Below are positions 12,000 to 23,678 of a stretch of DNA of 64,000 bases, piece by piece; position 1 is the stretch's first letter, and each line of letters opens with the position of its first letter. The position numbers and the translations under genes are program-made. The DNA lies in NCBI GenBank assembly GCA_000697475.1, contig JNEU01001132.1, positions 62,001-126,000 of the forward strand, read 5' to 3'. The stretch comes from Lichtheimia corymbifera B2541. Its lineage: Eukaryota; Mucoromycota; Mucoromycetes; Mucorales; Lichtheimiaceae. The notes under the pieces were generated by a model. It did not search any database and had not been told where the DNA came from. It saw only the letters and a list, made by a program, of their open reading frames with translations.

Positions 12000-14900
12000 G
12001 ATCTACCTACTTGACAATGAACAAACACCACTTGTCATAGAGCATCACACTTACAGCATAGTAAAACCTTGAAGGTACCTGTATCTGCAAATCTCCATAA
12101 TGATGTCTAGAGGCTTTATGAGAACGATGTTGATCAGCATGACCGAGAGTACCTCCTGACCAAGTTTCGACGTCCCCACCAGCAATATCGGCGCGCACGG
12201 CCGTACACCCTATTTATGTTTCCATCCCTTCGTCGTCTCTCCTACATTCAATGATTTCATAATGAACTCTGGGGACTTTATGAGAACGAAATTGCTCGGC
12301 GTGATGGAAAGTGTCTTATGTGAAAGTTTCAGGTTCCAGGTGGTCAATCTCGGGGAGCAGGAGCGTCTACCCTACTTTTCTCTACATTTGGGCTGGCCGG
12401 CATTCAAAATGTTCATAATGAACCATGCGGTTTTTAAATGAATGATGTTGATCAGCATGTGCGAGAGTACCTTCTGACCAAGTTTCAAGTGCGAGATGGG
12501 GAATCCTAATAAACTACATACTAATTGACTTTTTCATAAATCCAGCGCTTTCCCAATTTCCGCCCATCATAGTAAACCCCACATTATGCTCTCCCTTTCG
12601 AAATTTTCAAATGAAGCGTGGGTTCTTTATTAAGACAAAGTTGTTCAGCATGTCCTAGAGCATATTGTGTGAAAGTTTCAGGTTTGAGAAAGGCAATCAA
12701 GCTCATGGATCAATTTTACAGCGTGCAGGCAGTGCCTGATCTATTTAATTTCCACTTCTTCCACTCTCAGCCTCTTGCCTCTTCCTCCTCCCATTCTCAA
12801 CTGTTGCCCCCATTCAAGTACAACTACAACCTGAGAACGATTACCTTGCTTCCAATCCACCATGTCAATGCTACGAATATATTGATCCGATTGTCTTGAG
12901 CTGAATGGCAAGCTCATGGCGTGTGCACCCCACTTCAACACACGCCTTTCTTGAAAGCACATACTGTCTTGCACACTCCAATGCCACAATCAAACGAAAC
13001 AGCATTCATTCCAGCAGTTACTATTAGCAATGACTTTATTGTATCAAGAAGTGTTCACAATCTTGTCACTCTACTACTACAACACGCTCCTCTGCCACAA
13101 CCATCCCGTAACAGCAGCTGCCATTAGCAAGGTCTCCATTGTCTCAAGTTACTTGCGGCCTCTTCACGTGGACAGCTGATAACCATTGTATAAAAGCAGC
13201 TTTATTTAAGTGTGGCAACTTGCAATGATGCATACGACTTGTAATGGATGGTCCCATATCAGCTATCAAGTATCCCGCAATACAAGCACCCTTCGCCTTG
13301 TTGAGCTACACTGAAAACGACCAAGAAAGAGTGAGACCAACACTCGGATGGAAAAGGAAGCATATCAGCAGCGATCACAGAGGCTCTTTCTTATTGGACT
13401 CGCAACGGTTATGGATGAATGGATGGATGCAATCAAGTGCAGTAATGTGGAATCCTGGAATGTTGCTTTGGCTACTTGGCTCGTCGTCAGCAGTAACGAA
13501 CACGTGGATACGGCTGAGGATGATGATGGATTGGATGAATTGGATGGCATGGAAACGAGGGCTTATATCTTTGACAAGAGAGGATTTACCACCATGGATG
13601 GTATTGCAACATTCAAGTCAATGCATGCAACAGCTACTTTTACAATCATGGATGAAGACACTATGACGGCAGCAACCAAGAATACCATGACACAACGGCA
13701 CCTGCTGATTCTTTGTGATCCACTGGTTGGCATCTGGAAGGAAAGGAAGGAATAGAAATTTGAAGGCCGGAAGGGGAGATTGGATTAGACCCGCATCATT
13801 ATATCGAGACGCTCTTGTTCCTTCTGTCATATTACATTCATTAAAGCTTCATTGTTCATATGCTGATTAGACGATGGGTAGTGCTAATAACTGATTGTAT
13901 ACATGTTTAAATAGACGCTTGTATCTTCAATGTTGATATGAGAGTATTTATGTTTTCCTTATGTATGCTATATGACAAGAGGTCTTTGTTCATTGTCAAG
14001 CAGTAGACCCTGGTAGAGCAAGAGGTGCAGAGGGGCAAGTGTGTGTAACTTGAGCTGCGAGGTGCAGTAATGCGATCTTGGACTGCTGTAATGCTCAACC
14101 GCCCTAAGAGCTGAACATCAACTCATACAAGCAGCGACGTCTACGATGCAATAGACCGATTGCAAAGGAGCTTTATGGGAAAGAAAGAGCTGTTGTTTAT
14201 TGTTTGCATCGAACAGGCTTATAAAGGCCACATGCTCTCTAACGGCACTAATGCAGGAGAGTGTGAGAAATACGACCGGCCTGCAGACACTTCACAACAG
14301 AGGTCAAGAGTGGAAGGGTCTATCCTATTGGTGGAAGGTGCATGATGGATATTTTCCCCCTGAAAGCCTATAGAAAGGTCCGGTTATACTATTCCGTACA
14401 GATTTATTCGTTCTTATATAATGTTGTAAAAATTAGCGTAGCTGAAAACTATCATAGGTAAGCATGACACGTTCATGTACTCGTGAATCGTGGCATCACA
14501 ACAGCTCATTCTTTCTTGAGCAGAGTGAATCAAGTTACAATGAACCAAGCACTATGTTGGGAATCATCACTCCCGAATTAATATCTTGCAATTCAAGCGT
14601 TCGCGAACCATTCCTGCCTTTCGTCTATCAACACATGAACTACGTAGGACCTGTGACAAAAGAACAAAAGCATCTCGATACGATGATGTAAATGATCCAA
14701 TCTCGCTTTCCAACCATCAAGTTTCTATTCCCCCTCCTTTCAATCCAGAACCCACCCAGTGATCCACAACTTAAGTATGTGACCTGATGGCATGATGATG
14801 TTTAGATAATATGTTGAATTTAATGGAAAAGTCGAAGAATAGCACATGGTAGTGTATATGTTGTTTATCGAGCAAGTATGATAAGGGAACAGGATTGTAA

Positions 14901-16560
14901 ACTGACAAGCTACGGGTGTGTCACATCGAGTCGAAAGGGATAGCTGTGCCATAGTATTCTTGATTGCTGCCGTCATAAACATCCTTCATCCATGAATGTA
15001 AAATAGCTGCTGCATGCATTGACTTGAGTATTCCAATAGCATCCATGACTGTAAAGCGCCGTTCACCCAGATATGATCCATCTCGTCAATCCCATCCAAT
15101 CCCATCATCATTATCCTAAGCCGTATCCACGTGATCGTTCCTGCGGACGACGCGCCAAGTAACCAAAGCAACATCCCAGGATATCTCATCACTGTACTTG
15201 ATTGCATCCATCCATCATATCCAATATGTCGGTTGAAGACAGCCATGTGATAGCTGCTGATATGCTCCCTTCTCCATCCGGCTGCTGGTCAATCCGTTCT
15301 TGGTCATTTTCTTCCATCGCAGCCCAAGTAGATGAAGATTACTTGTATTGCGGTGTACTCTATTGCGGTGTACTTGATAGCTGATATGGCATCCCATCGA
15401 TTGTCATCCGTATGTATGTATCAAAGCTAGTTGCTGCAAGTAACTTGAGACAATGGAGTAAAAGACATCGATAATAGCAACAGCTGCTATGTTTTGTCGT
15501 GGCAGAGAAGTGTGCAAGGGCGTGTGTTGTAGTAGAGTGACAAGGCTGTGAATGCTGCTCGATACAATGGAGTAAAGACCTTGCTAGTGGTAACTGCTGG
15601 AATGAATGCTATTGCGTTTGATTGTGGCCGAGGATTGTACAAGAGAAGCTGGAGTGTCAAGAAGCGCGTGTGTTGCTGTAGTGGGGTGTACACGCCATGG
15701 AGTTGCCATTCAGTCAAAGACAATAGGATCAATACAGTTGTAGGATTGGCATGATGGATTGAAGCAGTACAATCGATCACAGGCAGCAGTTGTACTTGAA
15801 TGGGGCAACAGTTGAGAGTGAGAGGAAGAGGCAAGAAGTTGGGAAAGGAAAGAGGTAGAAATTAAATAGATCAGACACCGTACCAGAGATCCATGTACAC
15901 TATAAATGACTCCATGACCTTGATTGCCCCTCTCCAACCTGAAACTTTCACACAAGATGCTCTTGGTCATGCTAATCAACTTTGTATTAATAAAGAACAC
16001 ACATTTCATTTGAAGATTTTGAATGGGAGGGTATAATGTGGGGTTTACTATGGATGGTCGGAAATCGGGTACGCGCCGGATTTATTGAAATGACATTTAG
16101 TATGTATTACCTTGGGATTGCCCATTTTGAACTTGAAACTTGGTCAGAAGGTTCGCTGAGACATGCTGATCAACTCCATTCATTTAAAAATCGTAGGCTT
16201 CATTATAAATATTTTGGATGCGGGGCGGCCCAAACGTAGGGCAAAAGTAGGTTGGGCGCTCCCTGAGGCTGAGATTGGCTATCTCGAGCCTGAAACTCTC
16301 ATGCAAGCTACTTTCGATCACGGCGAGCAATTTCGTTCTCATAAAGATGCCACACTTCATTATGAAGATTTTGAATGGCAGCGCCCGGATGTATGGAGGG
16401 AAACATAGATAAGATGTACGGCCCGCGCCCGCCGATATTGGTCATCTCGAATATGGAACTTGGTCAGAAGGTCCTCTCGGCCATGCTGATCAACTTTGTA
16501 CTCATAAAGACGCCACACTTCATCATGGCAACTTGTAGAAACAGATACCTTTATGTTTTT
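12000..16560. mobile_element. Giant inverted-repeat element A
   Basis: Two related arms in opposite orientation, roughly 12000-13800 and 14990-16560, flank a centre of about 1.2 kb. Matched pairs include 'gtaaaccccacattat' near 12575 with its complement near 16033; the 'ccacttcttccactctcag' region near 12750 with its complement near 15840; and the 'aatggatggatgcaatcaag' region near 13420 with its complement near 15190. Within the arms a subrepeat of about 130-190 bp containing 'gatcagcatg' and 'accaagtttc' is iterated. Short open frames inside are not conserved between arms, so no transposase is evident. Confidence 0.7.
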
Positions 16561-16675
16561 ACATATGCTTTAAGCGTGATGCTATATGGAAAGTGGTGTT
16601 TGTTCATTGTGAAGTATCATGCAAATGAGCTGTATTACACAAACACGTCCCTCTGCATCTTTGGCTTTATCTGGG

Positions 16676-17085
16676 TCCCGCTGCTTGACAATGAACCAAG
16701 ATCACTTTACGCTTACAGCATATTTAAAACACAAAGGTGCCTGTATCTCTAAACTTTACAATGAAGCGTGGGGTCTTCAATCGAACAGAGTTGCGTGGCG
16801 TGGTCAGGCGCACCTTGTGTGCAAGTTTCACGATCAGGCTCGCCAATCCCAAATTTCGCAATGTCACCACCAGCCAAAGTGGAAAAAAAAAATTCAAGAG
16901 GTTGACCAGATCCACTTTGGCTGGTGCGGGACATTGCGAAATCGGGGATTGGCGGCCACGATCGTGAAACTTCTACACAAGTTACTTTCGGCCCCAACGA
17001 GCAAGTTTGTTCTATTAAAGAGCCCACGTTTCATTGTAAAGTTTAGAGGTTTATGCACCTTTATGCTTTACATATGTTGTAGCAT
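16676..17085. mobile_element. Foldback element, copy B
   Basis: Same architecture as the copy at 11489: 'cttgacaatgaaccaagatc' on the left, a central hairpin of 'caccaccagccaaagtgg' with its complement around 16900, and a right arm with 'ccacgtttcattgtaaagtt'. It abuts the right arm of the giant inverted repeat. Confidence 0.75.
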
Positions 17086-17089
17086 GATG

Positions 17090-18643
17090 GGAGTTGCTTT
17101 CTCCTTGTGGTTGGTGTTGGCTGCATTAACGGAAAGATGGAGAGCTGAGTGAAATGGCACGTGGTAGTTACACAAACACGTCCTTGACAGGTTCCTGTAC
17201 AAATGGATGATGATTGATGATTGCCTTTAGGAAGGTACGCACGTAAACAGCGCCCAATAATGATGGAGTGTCAAGGTACGTATATGATAATGGTGGTTCC
17301 ATATCACATTTGGGTGTAGGAGAATGTCGAGCTGCATAAACCAATTTCAATTAGGAGGAGGATAGTGCAATGTGCAAGCAGGTTGGATGAATTGATAAAT
17401 GATAATATAATAATATTTGAGATGAAAGGCGAGCGCATGGTCAATGATGGATGAATGCAGACGACATAGGATAACAAAAGTAGTGCGCGCATGGTCAATA
17501 AGGATTGATGAGGGTACGTTTATTTGGTTGGTTAGCTGGATTACGTTACTACCGTGCGCGGGTAGTAATTCCCTCAGCCTAATGGACTTTGCTATAGACA
17601 CCATGTCTCTTGCACCATCCTTTATTCTTTATTCAAACTGCGATTGCGCAATGCCAGGTGAGGCTTGATTGCTGGTATCAAAGATGATCCTATGATCCTC
17701 CCTGTTTACCGAACACACATACCAATATTAAGAAAAGGTTGACAACATGGCAAATCATCTTTAATAATAATGGGGATGTACGTTAGGCGTAAAAGTGATT
17801 AATTTCCTTGATAGATTTCTTATCATTCGTCGATGTATGCGTGGACAACATCATCGCACTAGGCTCCCCAGACTTATTCCTGGTATATACTCCCCATCAC
17901 TTTATCAGCTCATGCATCAACTTATCAATGCATCATCCCCAACAGAGAGAAATGCCCACGCCCACAATGCACAATAAAGGATGTTGTCGCCGCCCATCAT
18001 ACTCCCATACGTCTCTTTCCTCCACTGTCATACTTCTTCGATTGCTTACAAGGTCAATGTCCAAGGTTTGTGTGTATCACATCTTCCAACCTGTGAATAA
18101 ATGTTGATCTTTGTGGATATTCAAAGTGCTTCTTGTATCGTAGCCGTCATTGTGATATTGGACCCTTATAATGAGGTAAAGCGTGATCATGTTGCTTGAT
18201 GAGCCAACATTCATATACCCCACCTTGTTGCTTTCGATATAGCTAGCTCTCCCTGAAGCATCTGAAAAAGTTGGTTTAGACCTCATGTCAAAAGTTGCAT
18301 GAATCTCTACCCACCCCAACTCTGACATACGCAAAAAGGAAATCACGGCGACATCAATCAAAAGTCAACCCTGATCAAAATAGTACAGCTATGTATCCTT
18401 CAAGGGAATCAGTTTGCTACTATGATGGCAGCAATGTTAAGCATCAGAGATATGGCATTATTCCTACAACATTTACCACGGTGCGGGAGAGAACATACGT
18501 GAACACGGATGTTTAAGAATTGCCGTGACCCACAGCAATATCTCAGTAACGGTGAATGGACATCCAGAGCAACCTTTTTTTTTTGTTCCCTGTGATATTC
18601 CCCTCTCTTTCTCTTCTCTCCTTCTTTGAACCATACATATCAA
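17090..18643. other. Intergenic with one dispersed repeat
   Basis: No supported gene. About 17883-17988 is an inverted copy of about 31868-31975 (shared 'ccacgcccacaatgcacaat' and flanking sequence), so a dispersed repeat lies here. A minus-strand open frame at 18077-18361 has no start context or partner exons that could be confirmed. Confidence 0.5.
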
Positions 18644-19628
18644 ATGTCAACACCATCTTCATCTTATGCCTTTACTGAACACGACGACGGCGAGTTTGAT
18701 CAGTTGGAGGATGAGGTTGATGTCATCAGTCATCGAGTCCGTATCCGTGGCGCCAACAGCTTTCAATGAACATGCCTACGTGATCGACCTTGAAGCAGGC
18801 CAGCATGTTCCCACCCTCTTACTCACCATGGTACAATCACAATCCTTCCTCAAATTCTACTTTATAGGCTTTTTATATTGAAGACAGTCGTAATTGTGGA
18901 CTCTTCCGCAGATTGCCCTACGATCAACTTGTTTCGGTGAACTCTATCAGTTATTGCAAGCATGCGGCATCCAGAAACCCAACCTAAGGTATGAATCAGC
19001 AACATATATTCTTGACCGTATCATCATTCAAATACGAGATGGTTTTTAGGTTCTATATCAAGCCAACCATCCCCTGTGCAAATGAAAGAATCGGTGCCGC
19101 AGATTACGGAACCAGCTATTGGCAAGTCTATTCGAAGAAGCTCCGGGATTTCTTTGATAGCACTGGCTTTCCATCGTCAAAGAAAAAGAATCTTGTTCTT
19201 GAGAAGGTGCAACTTTTTCCCCAAGGACCTGGAAGACCGAGCACTCAAGCTTATTGTCTGCAGCCTCGGATATGTGGATGCTGACGGGTGTATTGGATGG
19301 GACTATGCACATGATGTTTGGCCACCCCAAGTCAAGCTGGATCGGATCAAGTTTATTGCACGTGACAAGACATTTTATGGACTGGTTGGCATCAGAGTTC
19401 AAGGAATTGGGAATGAAGCCTTCTGTGCTACAACAAGGTCCATCACTACAAGCTCTGTTTTTGTATAAGATGGATGCTAAGGCTATGGAGTTATTCAAGC
19501 AAGCATTGGATGCCATGAAGAAAGCCAATATCCCCATCGCTGGAAAATCTCAATTGCTCCATGATTTATGGAGGAGGAGCACTGTATGTATCCATGGTTG
19601 TATTGATATTGGCTATGATAGATATTAG
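18644..19628 (+). CDS. Unidentified multi-exon gene
   Basis: Not recognised. Candidate starts are ATG 18644 or 18666. A readable stretch (FNEHAYVIDLEAGQHVPTLL) ends at a donor near 18829. An exon from about 18912 (IALRSTCFGELYQLLQAC) ends near 18986 and continues after an intron at about 19050 with FYIKPTIPCANERIG. The last part, about 19227-19628, reads SAASDMWMLTGVLDGTMHMM, then HVTRHFMDWLASEF, and ends near an acidic/aliphatic helix (KAMELFKQALDAMKK). The junction between the 19050 exon and the last frame (19130-19230) could not be resolved, so the model is incomplete or the frame is shifted. The C-terminal helices look like a real folded protein. No function is proposed. Confidence 0.45.
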
Positions 19629-19649
19629 TATAGTTTAATGAGTATCAAA

Positions 19650-20123
19650 ATAAGACGACGCTTTTCGATGTTCCAGAGCCAAGGAAGATCCGTTGCCCAT
19701 CAATACACAAAAAGAAAGCCATGTTAGCTAAAATCTTTATGTTTACGTGATATGGAATCGCTTATCTTATCAAGTACCCTTTTCTCTATTATTCTCTATT
19801 CTATAGCTGATCGCCACATAAAGGATATGTGGCTCTAAGGATAATGGGAAAGACAAATTAAACGAAAGTAATTTCTACATCGATAGAGGGCAATTATAGA
19901 TAAACAGCATATTTATTTATAGTCATCATTGAACATGATCAATCCAACTAATAAGCCTGATTAATACCAAACTGGAGTTCTAATGCAAATGGTACTGCTT
20001 ATGGAGTTTCGTTGTCATGGGTGTGATTGTTGCTGTTATCCATATAAGGGACGGATGGTGCAGAGCGAGTCCTTCCCAGAGTAAACTTTTGCTTCCCGCC
20101 TCTATTTCAAACCTGTCAACGCC
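19650..20123. other. Intergenic
   Basis: AT-rich spacer between two plus-strand genes. No further signal was noticed. Confidence 0.4.
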
Positions 20124-20693
20124 ATGAAATCAGACCACGACATTGACCTGAACGAGTTGGTCAATCAGTTATCCTCCCAAGTTCATGGTTGTCTCGAACG
20201 AATCCTGATAGAGCCACAGCAACCGAAGCAAGATGAAGAATCCAAATGTAAGGACCTTGTGTACGCATTCCTTGTGCTTGACCATTGACGTGGAAACACA
20301 GCCCTCGAAACATATACCGACGACCTAAAGGCGACCGCCATGGCATTGGAAAGGCAACTCAAAGACGTTCGACTACGGTCATTAGGGGACAGGAAACTTG
20401 CAGTAAATGAAGTAAGTAGTTCTTGTCAGTGTGCATAGTATTCCACACGTCGCTAATATGCATATGATATGTAGTCGATATCACTCTTGAAGCGAGATAT
20501 CGAATTGAAGCAGAATGCTATCGACAAATATGCAAGCAAACTCGATCAGTGGAGCAATGACCTGCCAGTACTCGTCGCAAAGAGCAAACAAGTAGTATTA
20601 CATAGGACAGATGGGAAAGATATCGATCACAAGAATGTACAACAGCAGCCAAAGAAGGACGAAGAGGATGAGGAGATGGTTGAGGAATTATAA
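20124..20693 (+). CDS. med28: Mediator complex subunit 28-like protein
   Basis: Small, mostly helical protein of about 150 residues in three exons (20124 to about 20247; about 20303-20412; about 20476-20693). Mediator links transcription factors to RNA polymerase II, and Med28 belongs to the head module. The N-terminus (DLNELVNQLSSQVHGCLERI) and the later helices (KRDIELKQNAIDKYASKLDQW) match the animal Med28 layout, where an LVxELExxFxxC helix is followed by ELxxELQxKxxLxxKHxxKLxxW. The tail is acidic (KKDEEDEEMVEEL). The assignment rests on this pattern; a different small coiled-coil protein remains possible. Confidence 0.6.
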
Positions 20694-21309
20694 TATACGC
20701 AGTATTATGGATCTATTTGTTATCTGTGTTGGAGTATGGAAGGTGATATGTGTGTTAATGTACGGGTGGTGGTGGATGGAGTGAAAGTTTCGAGTGCAAT
20801 TATGCAGCAGCAGCAGATGGGGGCAGGAAGAACAATTCTAACATGTGGGTGAATCAAGTGGAATCAATCAAATTGCATGATTTGAAATCAGGAGATTAAT
20901 GATTGGCTGTGAAGTGAGAGAATTTGTGGAATTGCCCAACAATCTCATAAAACTATCATTCATGACGTAACTCCCTTTTTACCAATGTCGCGTGACACGA
21001 GACACTAAGGCTTTCATTTTGGTTCTTCACAGTGTCACATCGAGCCAATGACAAATACCGAGTTCCATTCTCAAAGATAGTATCAAGAGTCAAAGAAAAT
21101 GAAATGGTAGCTGTAGTTGTAGTACGGCACAGCTCGAAATAGATATCGAATCCTATCTTTATCGTTTGGGTCATGTGCAGGCGTATTTGGCATGTCGACG
21201 AAACGATTGTGCAACCGAACCCAGACGTCACGGAATTTAAAGCCGTTTCTTTCGGCAAATCTTGTGTCCTTTTTTCCATTTTTCTTCTTCATTCTACTTG
21301 TCATTGCTC
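20694..21309. other. Intergenic
   Basis: 3' flank of the Med28-like gene and upstream region of the next gene. Open frames seen on the minus strand at 20956-21304 have no coding character. Confidence 0.4.
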
Positions 21310-21745
21310 ATGTCGGCCGTCGCTTTCAACGTATTATGGATTGTATGCGTTCTTTTACTTTTACTCGCTCTATTTCTGGCTGTAAGAAGACGAAGAATGG
21401 CATCGAGACAAAGTAAGTTGCTATAATATCAGTATGCATTGAAGGCCAATTGTTGACTCTCTTTTTTATAAAGTTGCTCAAGCTCGTCAACAAACACAAG
21501 CGTATCGGCAAGAGATACACGGGACAAATGCGCCAGATGTTCATATATACATGCCATCATACCATGAGTATCTTAGTGCTCAAAGGCAATATGGTCAGCC
21601 AACTGCTGCCACCGGCAATGTCGAAATGGGCTCCGTGCAACCTCCGCCGCCAGTGTATAAAGCCGAAGATCAACCACCACCCTCTTACCAAGACTACAAC
21701 AAAGACGTGCGCATACAAGCAGCAGCATCATCTTCAGCAAACTGA
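21310..21745 (+). CDS. Single-pass membrane protein with two PPxY motifs (Rcr1-like)
   Basis: Two exons give about 124 residues. Residues 5-25 (AFNVLWIVCVLLLLLALFLA) form one hydrophobic segment, followed at once by RRRR, the usual cytosolic anchor. The soluble tail is Gln/Ala-rich and carries PPPPVY and PPPSYQDY, two PPxY motifs that in other proteins bind WW domains of Rsp5/NEDD4 ubiquitin ligases. Yeast Rcr1/Rcr2 and similar adaptors share this short-TM-PY layout, so a role in membrane-protein ubiquitination is a reasonable inference. The intron runs from 21412 to about 21469 and splits a codon. The tail frame is open for its whole length, and the stop is at 21743. Confidence 0.65.
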
Positions 21746-22564
21746 TCTCCTTTTCCCCCTTCGACATACATATATACACACCTACTATTACATTCCTCTC
21801 TTGTATAGATTATTATAGCATGGCTACTCTCTTGTAAATTCACACTCACTTACACATCATGTCGTAGCTTGGCAAAAAAAGTCTTGGCATTTTCCATGCG
21901 ACGCTTCCCCATCTTGTACAATACATTTACATTTTCGAACTAAATTTATTCTCATTTCTTGTGGCAAAAGGAAGATCATCCCTAATGAACCGTAACACAA
22001 GATCCGTTTTGCCATTTGCATATCATCATTATGAACTTTACTAATGGCTAGCTATCATCAATGCAATTGCTAGGAGATCGATGCATGAATGGTCTTTACC
22101 ATTACTATCATCCATAATGATACCTGACGACGACCAGCACTTGTTGAATAAAGGATCAATCTACTAACACTAGTTTCTTTGATCTATTCTCTCTTTTCCA
22201 ACCATCCTTATCCCCATCATGTTTCAGATCATTAACCTCTTTGATGGATCACACCCTCAAAAACCACCATTGTAATGCACATCACTGAGACAACCAACCG
22301 TGTGCCATGGTGTGTGTCTCTTTACCATCGGAAACTGAAATCGACATTGGGTGTATATAAGCGTCAGTGTCCCTGATTAAAGCCATTTACAAGGACGACA
22401 TCCTATGTATATAGCTTATCCGTGTGCGCAAAGTAGTAAATGTATCATATGCTCAACTCAATACATAGTCCCTTTCTAATCTTTCCTCATATCCCAAATG
22501 ATTATTATATCTTAGACGATCAACACACATTGGCCAAATAGAGAGGGGGGAAATAATGTTATAT
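21746..22564. other. Intergenic between convergent genes
   Basis: Shared 3' flank of the PY-motif gene and the zinc-finger gene. No open frame of interest and no repeat noticed. Confidence 0.4.
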
Positions 22565-23548
22565 TTACAGACGTAATGGTTCTACTTGATCCTGCTGTAT
22601 CCTAAGTGATTTTTTGGCTGATTGTATATCGCTGATGATATCGTCCTCATCATCATCATTATCTTCTCCACTATCAACGGCAAAGTTCTTGATTCCTTCT
22701 GCGGTCATCAACGCACTCAATAACACCCTTCGTTCGGTTTGCAGTCTTTGTAAGGAGCGATGCGTTGTTTCCAATTCTTCATGAAGAAGCTCTCGTTCCC
22801 TTAAGCTGTAACGTAACTTGGCTTTGGCTAACTTGTATTCATGCTGATAATCGACGTCTGTTTGTTCCATATCCGAACCATCCGAGAGTTCAGTCGATGC
22901 AGGTGCTGCTGTTGCTGTTGCTACTGGATTGAATGCCTTGTCACGTTTCCGTTTTAAGGGTGATGGCGCTGATGGTGTTGTTGTTGATGATGATGATGAT
23001 GGATACGCAATCTCTTCATTATGTTCAGCTCGTCGATGTCTTGTTAAAGCATCCAGTCTTCCAAAGCTTTATATAAAGATAAGTATATATGTATATATCC
23101 AAAGCCATCCCTACGCAGCCTTACCTTTGATCACATCCCTCATGTGGACATTCATATGGTTTTTCTCCAGTGTGTATACGTAAATGCATCATGAGCGTGA
23201 ATCGATTATGGCATTTGACATTTTGTCGCGGACAATGGGACCACTGGCAGCAATATTCATTCCGTTTCCATCCCACGTGATCTAATATAATGATATCAAT
23301 ATGAATACATAGCAACCCACTATAACCCACAACCACAACCACCAGCATTTGCCTATAGAAAACTTACCTTCAGACAGGTGAGTTTTGAAACTGGAATGAT
23401 CAGGGAAAACACGGCCACAGTCTTCCCATTTGCAGACTAGCTTTGTTTCTTGGTCGTTCTTGTTAGAAGGGTCTTGTGATAACTGTTGTAAAGCTGCTAC
23501 GGCATCCAATGTAGCTTGATCCACGGGTGATGAGGTCTCTGCTGGCAT
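22565..23548 (-). CDS. C2H2 zinc-finger transcription factor with C-terminal coiled coil
   Basis: Three exons, about 285 residues, probably a nuclear DNA-binding protein. Finger 1 (CKWEDC...H, second His after the first intron) follows a short Gln/Ser-rich N-terminus. Finger 2 (CQWSHC...MMHLRIH) is followed by the classic linker TGEKPYEC. Finger 3 (CPHEGC...LTRHRRAEH) spans the second intron. C-x4-C spacing with an HTGEKP linker is the style of the GLI/ZIC group. After Ser/Thr and KRKR stretches there is a helix rich in Leu/Glu (LRERELLHEELETTHRSLQR), then an acidic run (GEDNDDDEDD). The gene is divergent from RRP12 with only 130 bp between start codons. The DNA target is unknown. Confidence 0.8.
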
Positions 23549-23678
23549 GAGGATACAGGTCTTGTGTAAGGTTGTTGCTGGAGATGAAAGAAACAGTCAT
23601 GCATGACCGATTTGGATCGAGCAAGAAAAAATCATCCTCTGTCTTTGTTTCCTTCCCGCCCTTCAACCTTGATCTACC
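23549..23678. promoter_or_regulatory. Short divergent promoter region between C2H2 gene and RRP12
   Basis: Only 130 bp separate the two ATG codons. The segment must hold both promoters and 5' leaders, so co-regulation is possible. No specific binding site was identified. Confidence 0.45.

Noticed and set aside
13244..13755. Two overlapping 135-140-residue frames in the first giant element
   Set aside because: The opposite arm and the second element carry stops or frame changes in the same sequence, so it is not maintained as protein.
18077..18361. 94-residue minus-strand frame
   Set aside because: No partner exons or start context could be confirmed.
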